Notes under the pieces: model-generated | Seen by the model: the letters and a program-made list of their open reading frames with translations, nothing else | The model's database searches: none | Told to the model about the DNA's origin: nothing | Part shown: piece after piece, positions 24,416 to 33,047 of the stretch | Numbering within the stretch: the first letter of the stretch is position 1 | How the letters are laid out: every line of letters begins with the position of its first letter | Position numbers and translations under genes: made by a program | Source of the DNA: an uncultured Spartobacteria bacterium | GTDB lineage: Bacteria > Verrucomicrobiota > Verrucomicrobiia > Chthoniobacterales > Chthoniobacteraceae | Reading direction: 5' to 3' | Assembly (NCBI GenBank): GCA_903919125.1 | Contig: CAIXGS010000028.1 | Location: 1-64,000, forward strand | Length of the DNA stretch: 64,000 bases

Positions 24416-25507
24416 TCAAGACTGGTCTCTCTTGCGTTGAAGATCGTGAAAATAATCGCGATGCGTTCTATATACAAATGCAAGTATTTCAGCTACAGCA
24501 CGATACAAGTTTACAGGTATAATATTTCCTACCTTACCAAACTTATACAACATTCGCGCTACGGGCGGATTTTCCACCATGGGGACGCCGTGTTCCAAAG
24601 CAACGGCCTTTAGACGCCGGGCAAAAGCCTGCTCACCCTTGGCGATAACGGTGGGCGCAGACTCCTTATTTTTGTCGTAACGCAACGCAACGGCGAAATG
24701 AACTGGGTTGGTAATGACGACGTCCGCCGTCTGGACTGCGGCGAGCATTTGGCGCTGTAGAAGGCGGCGGGCCATGGCGCGCAAGGCGTTCTTGATCTTC
24801 GGATCGCCTTCGGACTGCTTCATTTCGTCCCGGACCTCCTGTTTGGTCATCATCAACGACTTTTTGATCCGGAAATACTGATAGGTGTAATTAGCGGCGG
24901 CGATCATTCCAAGGGCGAGGATGCATCTCCAAAGCAAGACAGTCGCCGAATCGGTGATAAAAGCGCCCAAGCGTTCGATAGGCACCGGGGTATAGAAAAT
25001 GGGGTCGCTCATCACCTTGGCGAGACCAGCCCAAATCACCCAACCCACTGCGAGCAAACGCGCGGTTTCCATGATGACCCGCGCGACGCCTTGCATGGAA
25101 AAGAGTCGCTGCAAACCGGCGACAGGATCTAGGCGGTCAAATTTAATATCTAACACTTTGGGTGTGAGGATAAAACGGGTTTGCGCGCCACCCATCAATA
25201 CGGCGGCGATGAAGCACACAATCGCCGTGGGCAATAGCAGTGAAAGAAGTGTCTTCAGCGCATCTGGCCCCCATATTCCAGCGGCCTCTGGGCGGATTTC
25301 AGACATTCCGAGGTGGGAAAAAATTCCCACAGCAAGCGACGCCACGTGTTCCGCAATCCCCTGCCCCATCACGGAGATACCCCAAAGCACTGCAGCGAGC
25401 AGGGCGACGACCTGAAGATCCGGCGCACGGGCGAACTGCCCCTCGGCCTGAGCCTCGGAGAGCCGCTTTTCCGTCGGTTCCTCTGTTTTATTTTGTTCGT
25501 CAGCCAT
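24416..25507 (-). CDS. flhB: Flagellar export apparatus protein FlhB, with NPVH cleavage site
   Basis: A 363-residue inner-membrane protein that switches the export apparatus from hook to filament substrates. The opening KTEEPTEKRLSEAQAEGQ is standard, four membrane segments follow, and DEMKQSEGDPKIK precedes the cytoplasmic domain. The autocleavage site reads N267-P268-V269-H270, whereas almost all family members have NPTH. The scissile Asn-Pro is kept, but threonine is replaced by valine. Cleavage chemistry centres on the Asn, so processing may still occur. It sits between fliR and flhA. Confidence 0.95.
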   Translation of the reverse strand: MADEQNKTEEPTEKRLSEAQAEGQFARAPDLQVVALLAAVLWGISVMGQGIAEHVASLAVGIFSHLGMSEIRPEAAGIWGPDALKTLLSLLLPTAIVCFIAAVLMGGAQTRFILTPKVLDIKFDRLDPVAGLQRLFSMQGVARVIMETARLLAVGWVIWAGLAKVMSDPIFYTPVPIERLGAFITDSATVLLWRCILALGMIAAANYTYQYFRIKKSLMMTKQEVRDEMKQSEGDPKIKNALRAMARRLLQRQMLAAVQTADVVITNPVHFAVALRYDKNKESAPTVIAKGEQAFARRLKAVALEHGVPMVENPPVARMLYKFGKVGNIIPVNLYRAVAEILAFVYRTHRDYFHDLQRKRDQS

Positions 25508-25552
25508 GCCTGAGCCAGTAGTGGAAAATGATCAGTTGAGATGCTTTGCGGA

Positions 25553-26314
25553 TCAGGGAATCAGTTGGAGCATGAGCTCAGAAGACTTGTTGAGAGTCTG
25601 CAGAATCAGTTGTGCGGAAAGCGTGAGCGTGAGCCCCAGCAAAGTCAGACCCACCAAAATTCGAACAGCAAAGCTTTCACCGAACACGTTTAAGGACGGC
25701 GCCGCCTTTCCCAGGATCGAAAACGTCAGTGAAATAATAAAGTTCACCGCCACTAGGGGAGCGGCCATTTGGAGTCCAAGTAGGAAAATTTTGCCTGTTG
25801 AATGCACCAGCAAAGTTCCCGCGCCGTCATTCCCGCGAAACAGTCCGATCGGGGCGATGTCGTAACTTCTCAAAAAAGCGGCGAGAACGGCTTGATGGGC
25901 GCCGGAGACAAGGAAGAGCATGGAGCCAAATGCCATTAACAGCTGACCAACAGAACTTTCAGAGGTGTCGCTCATGGGGTCGATCTGTTGACCCATGGTA
26001 AAACCTAACTCCCCAGAAATGATATGGCTGGCGATTTCAACGGAGTGCAGCACCAAGCGCGTGGCCCAACCCATCATCAACCCAATGATGCTTTCCACCA
26101 AAAGGGCGACGACTAAATCCCCCAACGTCTTGGGCAGGGCGTAGGTTCCGGTGCGCATTAAAGCGACTACCAGCGCCAAAAAGAACGTAATCATCAACCG
26201 CACGACAACCGGGACCGCTTTTGAAGAAAAAACCGGTGCTATCAACAATACCCCAGAAGCTCGGATTGCCGACAGAAACCAAAGTAGCATGAAGTCTCCG
26301 CTAAAGAATGGCAT
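25553..26314 (-). CDS. fliR: Flagellar export apparatus protein FliR
   Basis: A 253-residue polytopic inner-membrane protein of the export gate. The start region has FLSAIRASGVLLIAPVFSSK, similar to the family's R-x-x-x-x-x-x-P-x-F motif. Several hydrophobic helices follow (MITFFLALVVALM, LVVALLVESIIGLMMGWA), and GELGFTMGQQIDPM marks the conserved middle. The length is usual. It follows fliQ by 86 nt and precedes flhB by 45 nt. Confidence 0.93.
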   Translation of the reverse strand: MPFFSGDFMLLWFLSAIRASGVLLIAPVFSSKAVPVVVRLMITFFLALVVALMRTGTYALPKTLGDLVVALLVESIIGLMMGWATRLVLHSVEIASHIISGELGFTMGQQIDPMSDTSESSVGQLLMAFGSMLFLVSGAHQAVLAAFLRSYDIAPIGLFRGNDGAGTLLVHSTGKIFLLGLQMAAPLVAVNFIISLTFSILGKAAPSLNVFGESFAVRILVGLTLLGLTLTLSAQLILQTLNKSSELMLQLIP

Positions 26315-26400
26315 GAGAATTTCTGGCTTGGCTAATAATCAGACAGTATCGCACAGAATCAGACAGCGTCCGTGAAAATAAAGAGCTCCTGCGCGACACT

Positions 26401-26670
26401 TTAACGCGCGGCTTCGGGTAGGCGATTCAGGAAAGTGATCGTAAAGTTCATCAACGTCTTCAAAATCCAAGGCCCCGCCACAACCATTGTGATCCCAAGA
26501 GCAGTGACCTTCGGAATGAACGATAAAGACGCCTCCTGAATGCTGGTCACCGCCTGCAACAAGCTAACGACCAATCCCACGGAAACGGCCACCAAAAGAA
26601 TCGGGGCAGCCACCGTGAGGGCGACGGTCACCAGATCTCGTAAAATATCAACGGACTGTTCAATAGTCAT
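26401..26670 (-). CDS. fliQ: Flagellar export apparatus protein FliQ
   Basis: An 89-residue protein with two transmembrane helices (LVTVALTVAAPILLVAVSVG and VTALGITMVVAGPWILKTL). Between them is the family signature SLLQAVTSIQEASLSFIPK. It joins FliP and FliR in the core export pore. Size and position (between fliP and fliR) are standard. Confidence 0.93.
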   Translation of the reverse strand: MTIEQSVDILRDLVTVALTVAAPILLVAVSVGLVVSLLQAVTSIQEASLSFIPKVTALGITMVVAGPWILKTLMNFTITFLNRLPEAAR

Positions 26671-26712
26671 GCGGCAATACGGCGATAGGGTGAAGTCGAC
26701 TGACGAGACTGA

Positions 26713-27576
26713 CTAGGAAACAAAACTTTGCACAAGGGAACGCACGATGAGATGCCACCCGTCCACCAGCACGAAAAGCAGCAACTTGAAGGGCAGGGAA
26801 ATCATCATGGGCGGCATCATCATCATGCCCATAGACATCAGCGTGGCAGAAACCAAAAAGTCGATAACAAGGAAGGGAACATACAAAAGAAACCCCATTT
26901 GGAAAGCGGTTCTTAACTCGCTTAAAATAAACGCGGGAACCACCACGGTGATGGGCAAATCTTCGGTCTTCGTCGCTCCTTGGCCAGAGAGACCGAGGAA
27001 AAAGTCAACTTCCGCGGGGCGCGACTGACGGAGCATGAACGCCTTCATGGGAACAGAAGCTTTTTCCGCAAACTGAGCGGTATTGATTTGCTTGTTCATA
27101 TAAGGCTGAAGCGCCTCCTCGTTAACCCGCTTTGCAGTGGGCATCATGATGAACATCGAGAGAAACAGGGACATGCCAACCAGAATTTGGTTGGAAGGCG
27201 CTCCCTGCAAACCGATGGCGCCTCGGATAAACCCCAGCACAATGACGATGCGGGTGAAGCTCGTCATGAGCAAGAGGAAAGAAGGCGCCAGCGTGATAAG
27301 CGTCATCAACACGACGACCTGGATTGCCGTGGCGACGTTGGCGGGGTCGTCTCCACCGCCTCCCAGCGACAGGGTCAGAGAGGTGGGCGCGGCACCGGAC
27401 GCTGGAGCTTGAGCATAGACGGAACCGCCCAACCCGCACAAAAGAAAGGCGAGCAGCAAGCCTAGGCCTAGGCACTTGCAGAATATATGTGAAGGATTAC
27501 CGCGGGACGGAAGCACGGGCTTCACTGCCCCTACGGAGCAATTGTTTCCTCTTATTTCAATGGCGGTCTGGGTCAT
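26713..27576 (-). CDS. fliP: Flagellar export apparatus protein FliP
   Basis: A 287-residue protein with a long N-terminal leader ending in a signal-like stretch (LGLLLAFLLCGLGGSVYA), as is common in FliP. The family core follows: LLMTSFTRIVIVLGFIRGAI, APSNQILVGMSLFLSMFIMM, FILSELRTAFQMGFLLYVPF and MGMMMMPPMMISLPFKLLLF. It forms the export pore with FliQ and FliR. It starts 9 nt after the fliO stop. The true start may be a few codons inside the annotated frame. Confidence 0.94.
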   Translation of the reverse strand: MTQTAIEIRGNNCSVGAVKPVLPSRGNPSHIFCKCLGLGLLLAFLLCGLGGSVYAQAPASGAAPTSLTLSLGGGGDDPANVATAIQVVVLMTLITLAPSFLLLMTSFTRIVIVLGFIRGAIGLQGAPSNQILVGMSLFLSMFIMMPTAKRVNEEALQPYMNKQINTAQFAEKASVPMKAFMLRQSRPAEVDFFLGLSGQGATKTEDLPITVVVPAFILSELRTAFQMGFLLYVPFLVIDFLVSATLMSMGMMMMPPMMISLPFKLLLFVLVDGWHLIVRSLVQSFVS

Positions 27577-27585
27577 TTTACTCCC

Positions 27586-28146
27586 TCAGGAAATGGGTGT
27601 TTCGGGCTTATCCCCGATATTGGGCTGGAGCAATTCTTGAAAGCTTCCGGCCGGCGGTGCTGGGTCTGAATCTAAGCCGCTCAAATAGTCGATACGCCCT
27701 GGACAAACGCCCAGAAGAAAGCGACGTCCTTCGTATTCAGCAACCAAGAGATACTGCCTGTTGCCCACGGACTTGGTTTCCTCGATGTGCAATTTACGCT
27801 GGCCCTTGGAACCGGCGGCGAAGACCATGGGAAGACTTCCGCGAAAGAGAAGCGCCAAGCCAGCAGCAAGAAGCACCAAAATCGTGACCACGTAACCAAC
27901 CATTGAAATGCTGTTGGAGGGCGTCAAAGCGACGCCTGCACCCAGAGAGCCCGCCTGGGCGGACCCCGCCGTCACTGCGCCAAATACGCGGTCCGCGCTG
28001 TTGTCGACGCTTTGGGCTATTCCACAAAACTGGAACGCACCCAACAGCCCCACCTGCAACAGCAGCGTTAAGCCAGCGGTCCAGCAGCTCTGGGAGAGCA
28101 CTCCAAACCGTGTGGCGCCGGCCATAAGACAAAAACGAGCTGGCAA
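27586..28146 (-). CDS. fliO: FliO-like flagellar export protein
   Basis: A 186-residue protein with an N-terminal hydrophobic stretch (TLLLQVGLLGAFQFCG) and a second membrane helix (MVGYVVTILVLLAAGLALLF, about residues 82-101). A small cytoplasmic domain follows with KLHIEETKSVGNRQYLLVAEYEGRR split by the family's Leu/Val pattern, and LLGVCPGRIDYL. FliO helps FliP assemble. It lies directly between fliN and fliP. The N-terminal part before the first helix is poorly conserved, so the start is uncertain. Confidence 0.85.
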   Translation of the reverse strand: MPARFCLMAGATRFGVLSQSCWTAGLTLLLQVGLLGAFQFCGIAQSVDNSADRVFGAVTAGSAQAGSLGAGVALTPSNSISMVGYVVTILVLLAAGLALLFRGSLPMVFAAGSKGQRKLHIEETKSVGNRQYLLVAEYEGRRFLLGVCPGRIDYLSGLDSDPAPPAGSFQELLQPNIGDKPETPIS

Positions 28147-28190
28147 ACGGCTTACCCAAGAAGGGCGAGGAGCCGCGCTGCCGCCATTCG

Positions 28191-28451
28191 TTAGGCTGGC
28201 CCGCCAACCATGGTGGTCACCTTGATGGCGAATTTTTCTTCCACGACGACCACTTCGCCTAAAGCGATCAGTTTATCGTTAATATATAGTCCCACTGGAT
28301 CATCCGCCCGTTGCCCAAGCTGCACAACGGTGCCAGACTGTAATTCGAGCACGTCACGCATCGCCATTTGACAAGAGCCAAGCCGAACGGAGAGTTGCAC
28401 CTTCACATCCAAGACGGTGCTTAATCGAGAGTCATCGAGCGTGTTTACCAT
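28191..28451 (-). CDS. fliN: Flagellar motor switch protein FliN
   Basis: An 86-residue short FliN made of little more than the SpoA domain: LDVKVQLSVRLGSCQMAMRD, LELQSGTVVQLGQ, DPVGLYINDKLIALGEVVVV and KFAIKVTTMV. It forms the lower C-ring and binds FliH and CheY-P in other species. It starts 16 nt after the fliM stop. Confidence 0.94.
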   Translation of the reverse strand: MVNTLDDSRLSTVLDVKVQLSVRLGSCQMAMRDVLELQSGTVVQLGQRADDPVGLYINDKLIALGEVVVVEEKFAIKVTTMVGGPA

Positions 28452-28467
28452 AACCTGTTCCTTTACC

Positions 28468-29451
28468 TTATTCCTTTACGATTCGTTCGTTTAAATGCAC
28501 AGCGAGAAAGCCCTCTTCCACGCCTATAGTGCCGTAAAATTCTTCTGTCTGAGAGATGATTACTTTCGTCTGATCAATTAACTCCTGCGGGAGATGGATC
28601 AAGTCACCCGGAGCGATAGCGGCGGCCTCTTGCAGCGTGATTGTGCGTACATCCCACCCCGCCATAATCGGAACCTCGATCGCGGCGTAAGGCGAACGCC
28701 AGTGCATGGGCTTCTGCTTTACCTCGGGCGCAGCTTTAGCAGCGGGCCCAGTCTCACTAGTCAACCCATCAAGCATGCTGAAGGGCACCCCAATTTGGAA
28801 AACTTCTTCGGATTCGCCCACAATGATCTGACACTTAAAAACAAAACAAGGCGTATCATCGCCGGCAATCTGCAAAAATCTGCAGCCCGTCTCATGCCCG
28901 ACAATACGCGGCTTGCAGGACGTTTCAAACAACTTGCTCCACTCCCGTAAGATCATTAAGACCACGTCATCCAACAGCGCGATCTCAATCTCAGTCGGGT
29001 TACGATCCACGTCCTTTGCATTGCCAGTTCCCCCCAAAAGACGGTTCGCAATCGAGATACTTGTTGAAGGACGTAGATCTAAAACGCCCGCTCCATCGAG
29101 GCCTTCAAACTGGAAGACCGTCAAATGGGTGGGTTGCACAACGCCTTCACAAAACGTTTTGAAGGGAATGCTTGAACACCGCACCGACTTTTTTGCACAG
29201 GTAACGTCCATGCGCAAAAAGGTTGCCAAGCGAGCCGACAAATCAGCCGCGAACTTTTGGTGCTGAATTGAGAACTGCGTCGTATCCTTCTGAGAGAGGA
29301 GACCCGGTTGACGAAAATTGTACGACGTAACCGTCGACGAATCCAACTCACGCAAGTGGCCTTCCGAAGAATAAACGGAAATGAAACTCAACCCGGCGGG
29401 GGCCGGTACGGCGAGATCTTCTACTTGTGGTTCTTCCTCTGTCTCACTCAT
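28468..29451 (-). CDS. fliM: Flagellar motor switch protein FliM
   Basis: A 327-residue C-ring protein. An acidic N-terminal tail (MSETEEEPQVEDL) is followed by the FliM middle domain: TSYNFRQPGLLSQKDTTQFS, FAADLSARLATFL, FEGLDGAGVLDLRPS and IANRLLGG. A C-terminal SpoA-like domain contains WDVRTITLQEAAAIAPGDLI. Switch function is expected. The first residues do not show a clear LSQxEIDALL-type CheY-binding motif, so the CheY contact may differ. Its start overlaps the fliL stop by 4 nt. Confidence 0.93.
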   Translation of the reverse strand: MSETEEEPQVEDLAVPAPAGLSFISVYSSEGHLRELDSSTVTSYNFRQPGLLSQKDTTQFSIQHQKFAADLSARLATFLRMDVTCAKKSVRCSSIPFKTFCEGVVQPTHLTVFQFEGLDGAGVLDLRPSTSISIANRLLGGTGNAKDVDRNPTEIEIALLDDVVLMILREWSKLFETSCKPRIVGHETGCRFLQIAGDDTPCFVFKCQIIVGESEEVFQIGVPFSMLDGLTSETGPAAKAAPEVKQKPMHWRSPYAAIEVPIMAGWDVRTITLQEAAAIAPGDLIHLPQELIDQTKVIISQTEEFYGTIGVEEGFLAVHLNERIVKE

Positions 29452-30203
29452 TGAATCAGCAATTCCGTAAGAAATATTTGCTTAACTGTGTTGGAGTTCA
29501 GCGCCCTGTTGAAGTTTGCCGCGATCTCGCTGCAAAGCACGGTCTTGGCGTTGAGCGCCTCCATGTCTGCCAGCGAACGAGCACGCAGCACTGTGATGAC
29601 TGTATCGCGCAACTTAGACTTATTTTCGTCAACGATCTGGCGAATCTCAGCGTCATCGCTGACCACAGAAAAAGTGCACTTCACGTACTTGGTACCCAGC
29701 GAGCCCGTGAGACTGGAAACCACGGTGGGAAAATCAATTTCCCAACCTGATTTGGTCTTCTTTGCCGCATTCTTGTCCGGCTTTTCAGCGGCACCATTAT
29801 CTGCGTGACCGCCGCCTTCTTTCTTCTCAGCTGGCTTGCCATGCCCGTCGTCTTTTTTCTCCGCTGGCTTCCCGTGACCGTCGTCTTTCTTGTCGGCTGG
29901 TTTTGCGCCGTGGCCATCGTCCTTCTTGTCAGCCGGCTTGCCGTGGCCGTCATCCTTGGCAGCCTCAGCCGGAGCTCCCTCAGCGCCTTCACCTTCACCT
30001 GACTTCAACGCCTCAAACTTTGCAGCAATGTCAGAGCGTATGCCCGGCACGATAGCAAACTTCACCATCGCGAAAGAGACCAAAGGCATGGTCACCACCA
30101 CGATGATCAGCGGCAGCATCGAGGCCTTCGCGGGTTTCGCAGGGGCAGCACCAGGTTGGCCGGGTTGCTGTTCTAGCGATGGATCAATTGCTTCGTCAGC
30201 CAT
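29448..30203 (-). CDS. fliL: FliL-like basal body protein with His/Asp/Lys-rich linker repeats
   Basis: A 251-residue single-pass membrane protein. The helix MLPLIIVVVTMPLVSFAMVKF lies near residues 29-49, and the C-terminal FliL domain (VSSLTGSLGTKYVKCTFSV, ILRARSLADMEAL-like) is periplasmic. FliL supports stator function. Between them, about residues 80-140, are four tandem units of the type KPADKKDDGHG or KPAEKKDDGHG, rich in Lys, Asp and His, ending in EGGGHAD. Typical FliL proteins are 150-180 residues; the linker explains the extra length. It overlaps fliM by 4 nt and follows flgE by about 105 nt. Confidence 0.9.
   Translation of the reverse strand: MADEAIDPSLEQQPGQPGAAPAKPAKASMLPLIIVVVTMPLVSFAMVKFAIVPGIRSDIAAKFEALKSGEGEGAEGAPAEAAKDDGHGKPADKKDDGHGAKPADKKDDGHGKPAEKKDDGHGKPAEKKEGGGHADNGAAEKPDKNAAKKTKSGWEIDFPTVVSSLTGSLGTKYVKCTFSVVSDDAEIRQIVDENKSKLRDTVITVLRARSLADMEALNAKTVLCSEIAANFNRALNSNTVKQIFLTELLIQ
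29812..29960. repeat. In-frame tandem repeats coding the FliL linker
   Basis: Four degenerate units of about 33 nt on the minus strand encode K-P-A-D/E-K-K-D-D-G-H-G. Units differ at synonymous positions (GAC/GAT, AAG/AAA), so the protein pattern is better kept than the DNA. Unit length is a multiple of three, so copy changes would not shift the frame. Confidence 0.75.
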
Positions 30204-30307
30204 ATATAGTTTCTTTGGAGGGAGAGGCGGGTGGTAAGGAATTAAGTGTCACGCCGCAGGATCATTTTATAAGCTAACCTGCGGCGCGGAACCAACTAGA
30301 AACTAAC

Positions 30308-32503
30308 TTAGCGCTTCAGATTGACCGTTTCTTCAAGCATCGAGTCCGTGGTCGTGACGACGCGTGAAGCAGCTTGGAAGGCACGCTGCGTAGTGATCAT
30401 CGACGCAAATTCCTGCCCCAGATCGACATTGGAAAGCTCAAGCGCACCGCCATTGATCGCGCCCAAACCGCCAATAGCAGGCTTGAGATGATCAATGTTG
30501 GAGTCCACGAACGCTCCGTTGTAAGGCCCAGCGGTGTCGATGCCAGAAAAGAGGTTATCCCCTTCACGAGTCAACGCGCCTGGATCCTTGAAGGTCTGGA
30601 GCAATACGGAGCCGCAGTTGAAGGTCTGTCCATTGGATAGGACCACGTTGATGTCCCCGCCGGAGCCGACGTTAAAGGTACGGATACGAGGTGCGGAAGC
30701 CTGCGCCGAAGCCAAAGGAATGCCAGTCAACGCGACGCCATTGGTGCCGTAGAACACGTAATCCGGAGGATTGATCCCCGTGGCATCGTAGCTGAAGTTA
30801 ACGCGCAAATCACCCACCTTGTTGGCGGTCTTGTAGTTGTTACCCAAGCTGAAAACTACAGGATCGTAGCTGTCTACCGTGGGGCGCTTGCTGAGGCTCA
30901 CCGTCTGGTCTCCGAATCCGGTGCGCACCGCGCCGTACGAAATGGCAGAGGGATAAACCGCAGTACCATAACTCAGGGTTAGGCCAGTTGTGAGGGAACC
31001 TGTGTACAGGCTGCTCAGTGTGATTCCAGTTGTTGAGTCGATACTCTGAATGGTTGTACCCACAGGGATACCATCTCCAGCCACCGCATCTCCGACCGAC
31101 AAATTCGCCACATCCGTTGCTGACAGAACTATAGACGTAGTCTCTGCTGATGCGTTTATAGTTATCGCTCCACTCGCAGCCGAGAGCTCCACCGGAGCTG
31201 CGGCAAACAACGAAATCGGAGTGGTTCCGTCTACATTGAGATTGGTCGAGTCAATGTATCCCACGTAGGCGGTCCCGATGCCTTCCGCAGAAATTTTCAT
31301 TCCCACTTGGATGTTCGTAGCGTCGGGAAGGTTTAGAATGTTCTTAGTTGGATCCAGCGTCTTCCCACCTGCAGCGACTAGTGAACCCGCTCCACCCAAA
31401 GCGCTGGTGAGTGCGTTGGAGATTGTAAAAGACACCCCGTCGGCAGCAACACTGGTAACAGTCGTGCTGGAGGGGATACCATTCCCAGACGCAAGGATCA
31501 TTCCGGGAACGAGACCTTCCGTGCTGGTAACGGTCAGCGTTGTCGCCGCCAAAGCTCCAGACGCGTTTAGCAAAGTAAGCGAACTCGGAGACGCCGGAAT
31601 CAACTTCTTATAATTGCCGGTAGTCGTCTGAATCGTTGTCCCTGCACTGATCCCGGGCCCGTTAATCGACATACCTATAAAAGCGTCAGGACGATCGTAA
31701 TTCGCTGGGAAAGTGAGAGTCAAATTTCCAGAGTCGACGGTCTTTTTGCTGAGAGTGATCGTAATCCCCGTGCTTGCGGATGTTTGAGTGCACACATTAC
31801 TCAAAGTAATGGTAGGAGTCGCGCTCGAGATCGTATCTATTTTGGTAATGGTTGTCCCAGCGGGGATGCCATAGCCAGTGATGGGCATACCCACCTGTAA
31901 TTCAGCTGCATCCTTCGAGGTTGGGACGTTGATCGTGTAGCTCCCCAACGTCGTCGTGGCGGTCTTAGTGAACTGCTGCAAACCCGGAGGAATGGTGACA
32001 GAGGCATTGTCCTGGGGGCCCATAACATTGTAGCCCCCTGTGGTGGTATCGTAAATCACCTTCGTGCTCGCGCCGATTGCGCCCTGCACGTAGTAACCCT
32101 GCTGGGTCACGAGATACCCGTCTGCGTCCACACGAAAGTTACCAGCACGGGTCACGAAGTACTGACCCGTCTGAGGGTTGCGCACGCGGAAGAAGCCGTT
32201 TCCAGCGATACCCATATCACTGTTGGTGCTGGTGGTCTGGATGGTTCCTTGGGAGAAAACCGCTGCGATGGACTCCACCTGAACGCCGCCACCCACTTGG
32301 GTTGGGGGAATCTTGACTGCAGTGGCGTTTTGGTTCGGAACCATCGGACGCAACAAGTTTGAGAAAGTGTCAGCGTACTGAGCTTGGGCAGTTTTGAAAC
32401 CGACCGTGTTAACGTTCGCGATGTTATTGGAGACCACTTGGATCCCTTCAGCGTAAGACTTAAGGGCGCTGACCCCGACATTTAGAGTAGATACGAGAGA
32501 CAT
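30308..32503 (-). CDS. flgE: Flagellar hook protein FlgE with large variable domain
   Basis: A 731-residue hook subunit. The N-terminal rod/hook signature (LNVGVSALKSYAEGIQVVSN, IANVNTVGFK) and the C-terminal helix (LSNVDLGQEFASMITTQRAF, VVTTTDSMLEETVNLKR) are conserved. The middle part, about residues 180-520, is a long Thr/Ser/Gly-rich insertion containing about five variants of a GxGI-x-x-GT-x-I-x-x-I module (VGMPITGYGIPAGTTITKID, VGDAVAGDGIPVGTTIQSID). Typical FlgE is 400-450 residues. A related module occurs once in FliD in this locus. It is exported by the flagellar apparatus to form the surface-exposed hook. Confidence 0.93.
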   Translation of the reverse strand: MSLVSTLNVGVSALKSYAEGIQVVSNNIANVNTVGFKTAQAQYADTFSNLLRPMVPNQNATAVKIPPTQVGGGVQVESIAAVFSQGTIQTTSTNSDMGIAGNGFFRVRNPQTGQYFVTRAGNFRVDADGYLVTQQGYYVQGAIGASTKVIYDTTTGGYNVMGPQDNASVTIPPGLQQFTKTATTTLGSYTINVPTSKDAAELQVGMPITGYGIPAGTTITKIDTISSATPTITLSNVCTQTSASTGITITLSKKTVDSGNLTLTFPANYDRPDAFIGMSINGPGISAGTTIQTTTGNYKKLIPASPSSLTLLNASGALAATTLTVTSTEGLVPGMILASGNGIPSSTTVTSVAADGVSFTISNALTSALGGAGSLVAAGGKTLDPTKNILNLPDATNIQVGMKISAEGIGTAYVGYIDSTNLNVDGTTPISLFAAAPVELSAASGAITINASAETTSIVLSATDVANLSVGDAVAGDGIPVGTTIQSIDSTTGITLSSLYTGSLTTGLTLSYGTAVYPSAISYGAVRTGFGDQTVSLSKRPTVDSYDPVVFSLGNNYKTANKVGDLRVNFSYDATGINPPDYVFYGTNGVALTGIPLASAQASAPRIRTFNVGSGGDINVVLSNGQTFNCGSVLLQTFKDPGALTREGDNLFSGIDTAGPYNGAFVDSNIDHLKPAIGGLGAINGGALELSNVDLGQEFASMITTQRAFQAASRVVTTTDSMLEETVNLKR

Positions 32504-32542
32504 AAGATTAGAAGTAAGTTAAGGAGAGGTTGGGGTTGGGAT

Positions 32543-32998
32543 TTAGTTAGTGGTGCCAGTGGTCTGTTCGACCTGAGTAATGTTGTTCGCGGTGTAATCT
32601 TTTCCGTTCACAGTGACCGAAGTCACACCGCTGGCGAGCTTCACTCCGCTGACGATGCCCGTGACGCCAGCGCCGCCGTCGTTGATGGTGACGAACTTTC
32701 CGAGGTAGGATTGCGCGGAAGAGAAGCCGAGGCTTTGAGAAAGATTAGTGACCGTGGTGTTCAACTCCTTGGTTTGTTCCAAGGCAGAGAACTGAGCCAT
32801 CTGCCCCATGAATTCCGCGTCAGACATCGGCTTCATGGGATCCTGATTTTGAAGCTGAACGGTCAAGAGCTTCAAAAAGTCATCCTGACTCAAAGAACTC
32901 TTATTCTTCTTGATGGTAATACCCTCAAGCGCCTTCTGAACGACTGGGTCCAGCGCAGTTGTATTCGTGCTTCCTGTGACGGATGATGTGGTACTCAT
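32543..32998 (-). CDS. flgD: Hook-capping scaffold protein FlgD
   Basis: A 151-residue hook assembly protein. The conserved N-terminal region is clear: SSLSQDDFLKLLTVQLQNQD, PMSDAEFMGQMAQFSALEQT. A short C-terminal part (TSVTVNGKDYTANNITQVEQ) follows. Other FlgD proteins often carry a larger C-terminal FnIII/Tudor-like domain, reduced here. It lies between fliK and flgE and is needed for hook polymerisation. Confidence 0.93.
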   Translation of the reverse strand: MSTTSSVTGSTNTTALDPVVQKALEGITIKKNKSSLSQDDFLKLLTVQLQNQDPMKPMSDAEFMGQMAQFSALEQTKELNTTVTNLSQSLGFSSAQSYLGKFVTINDGGAGVTGIVSGVKLASGVTSVTVNGKDYTANNITQVEQTTGTTN

Positions 32999-33047
32999 GA
33001 TGTTAGATGGAAACTGGGAGAACTAGACTTGGACGAACTTCGCAAAC

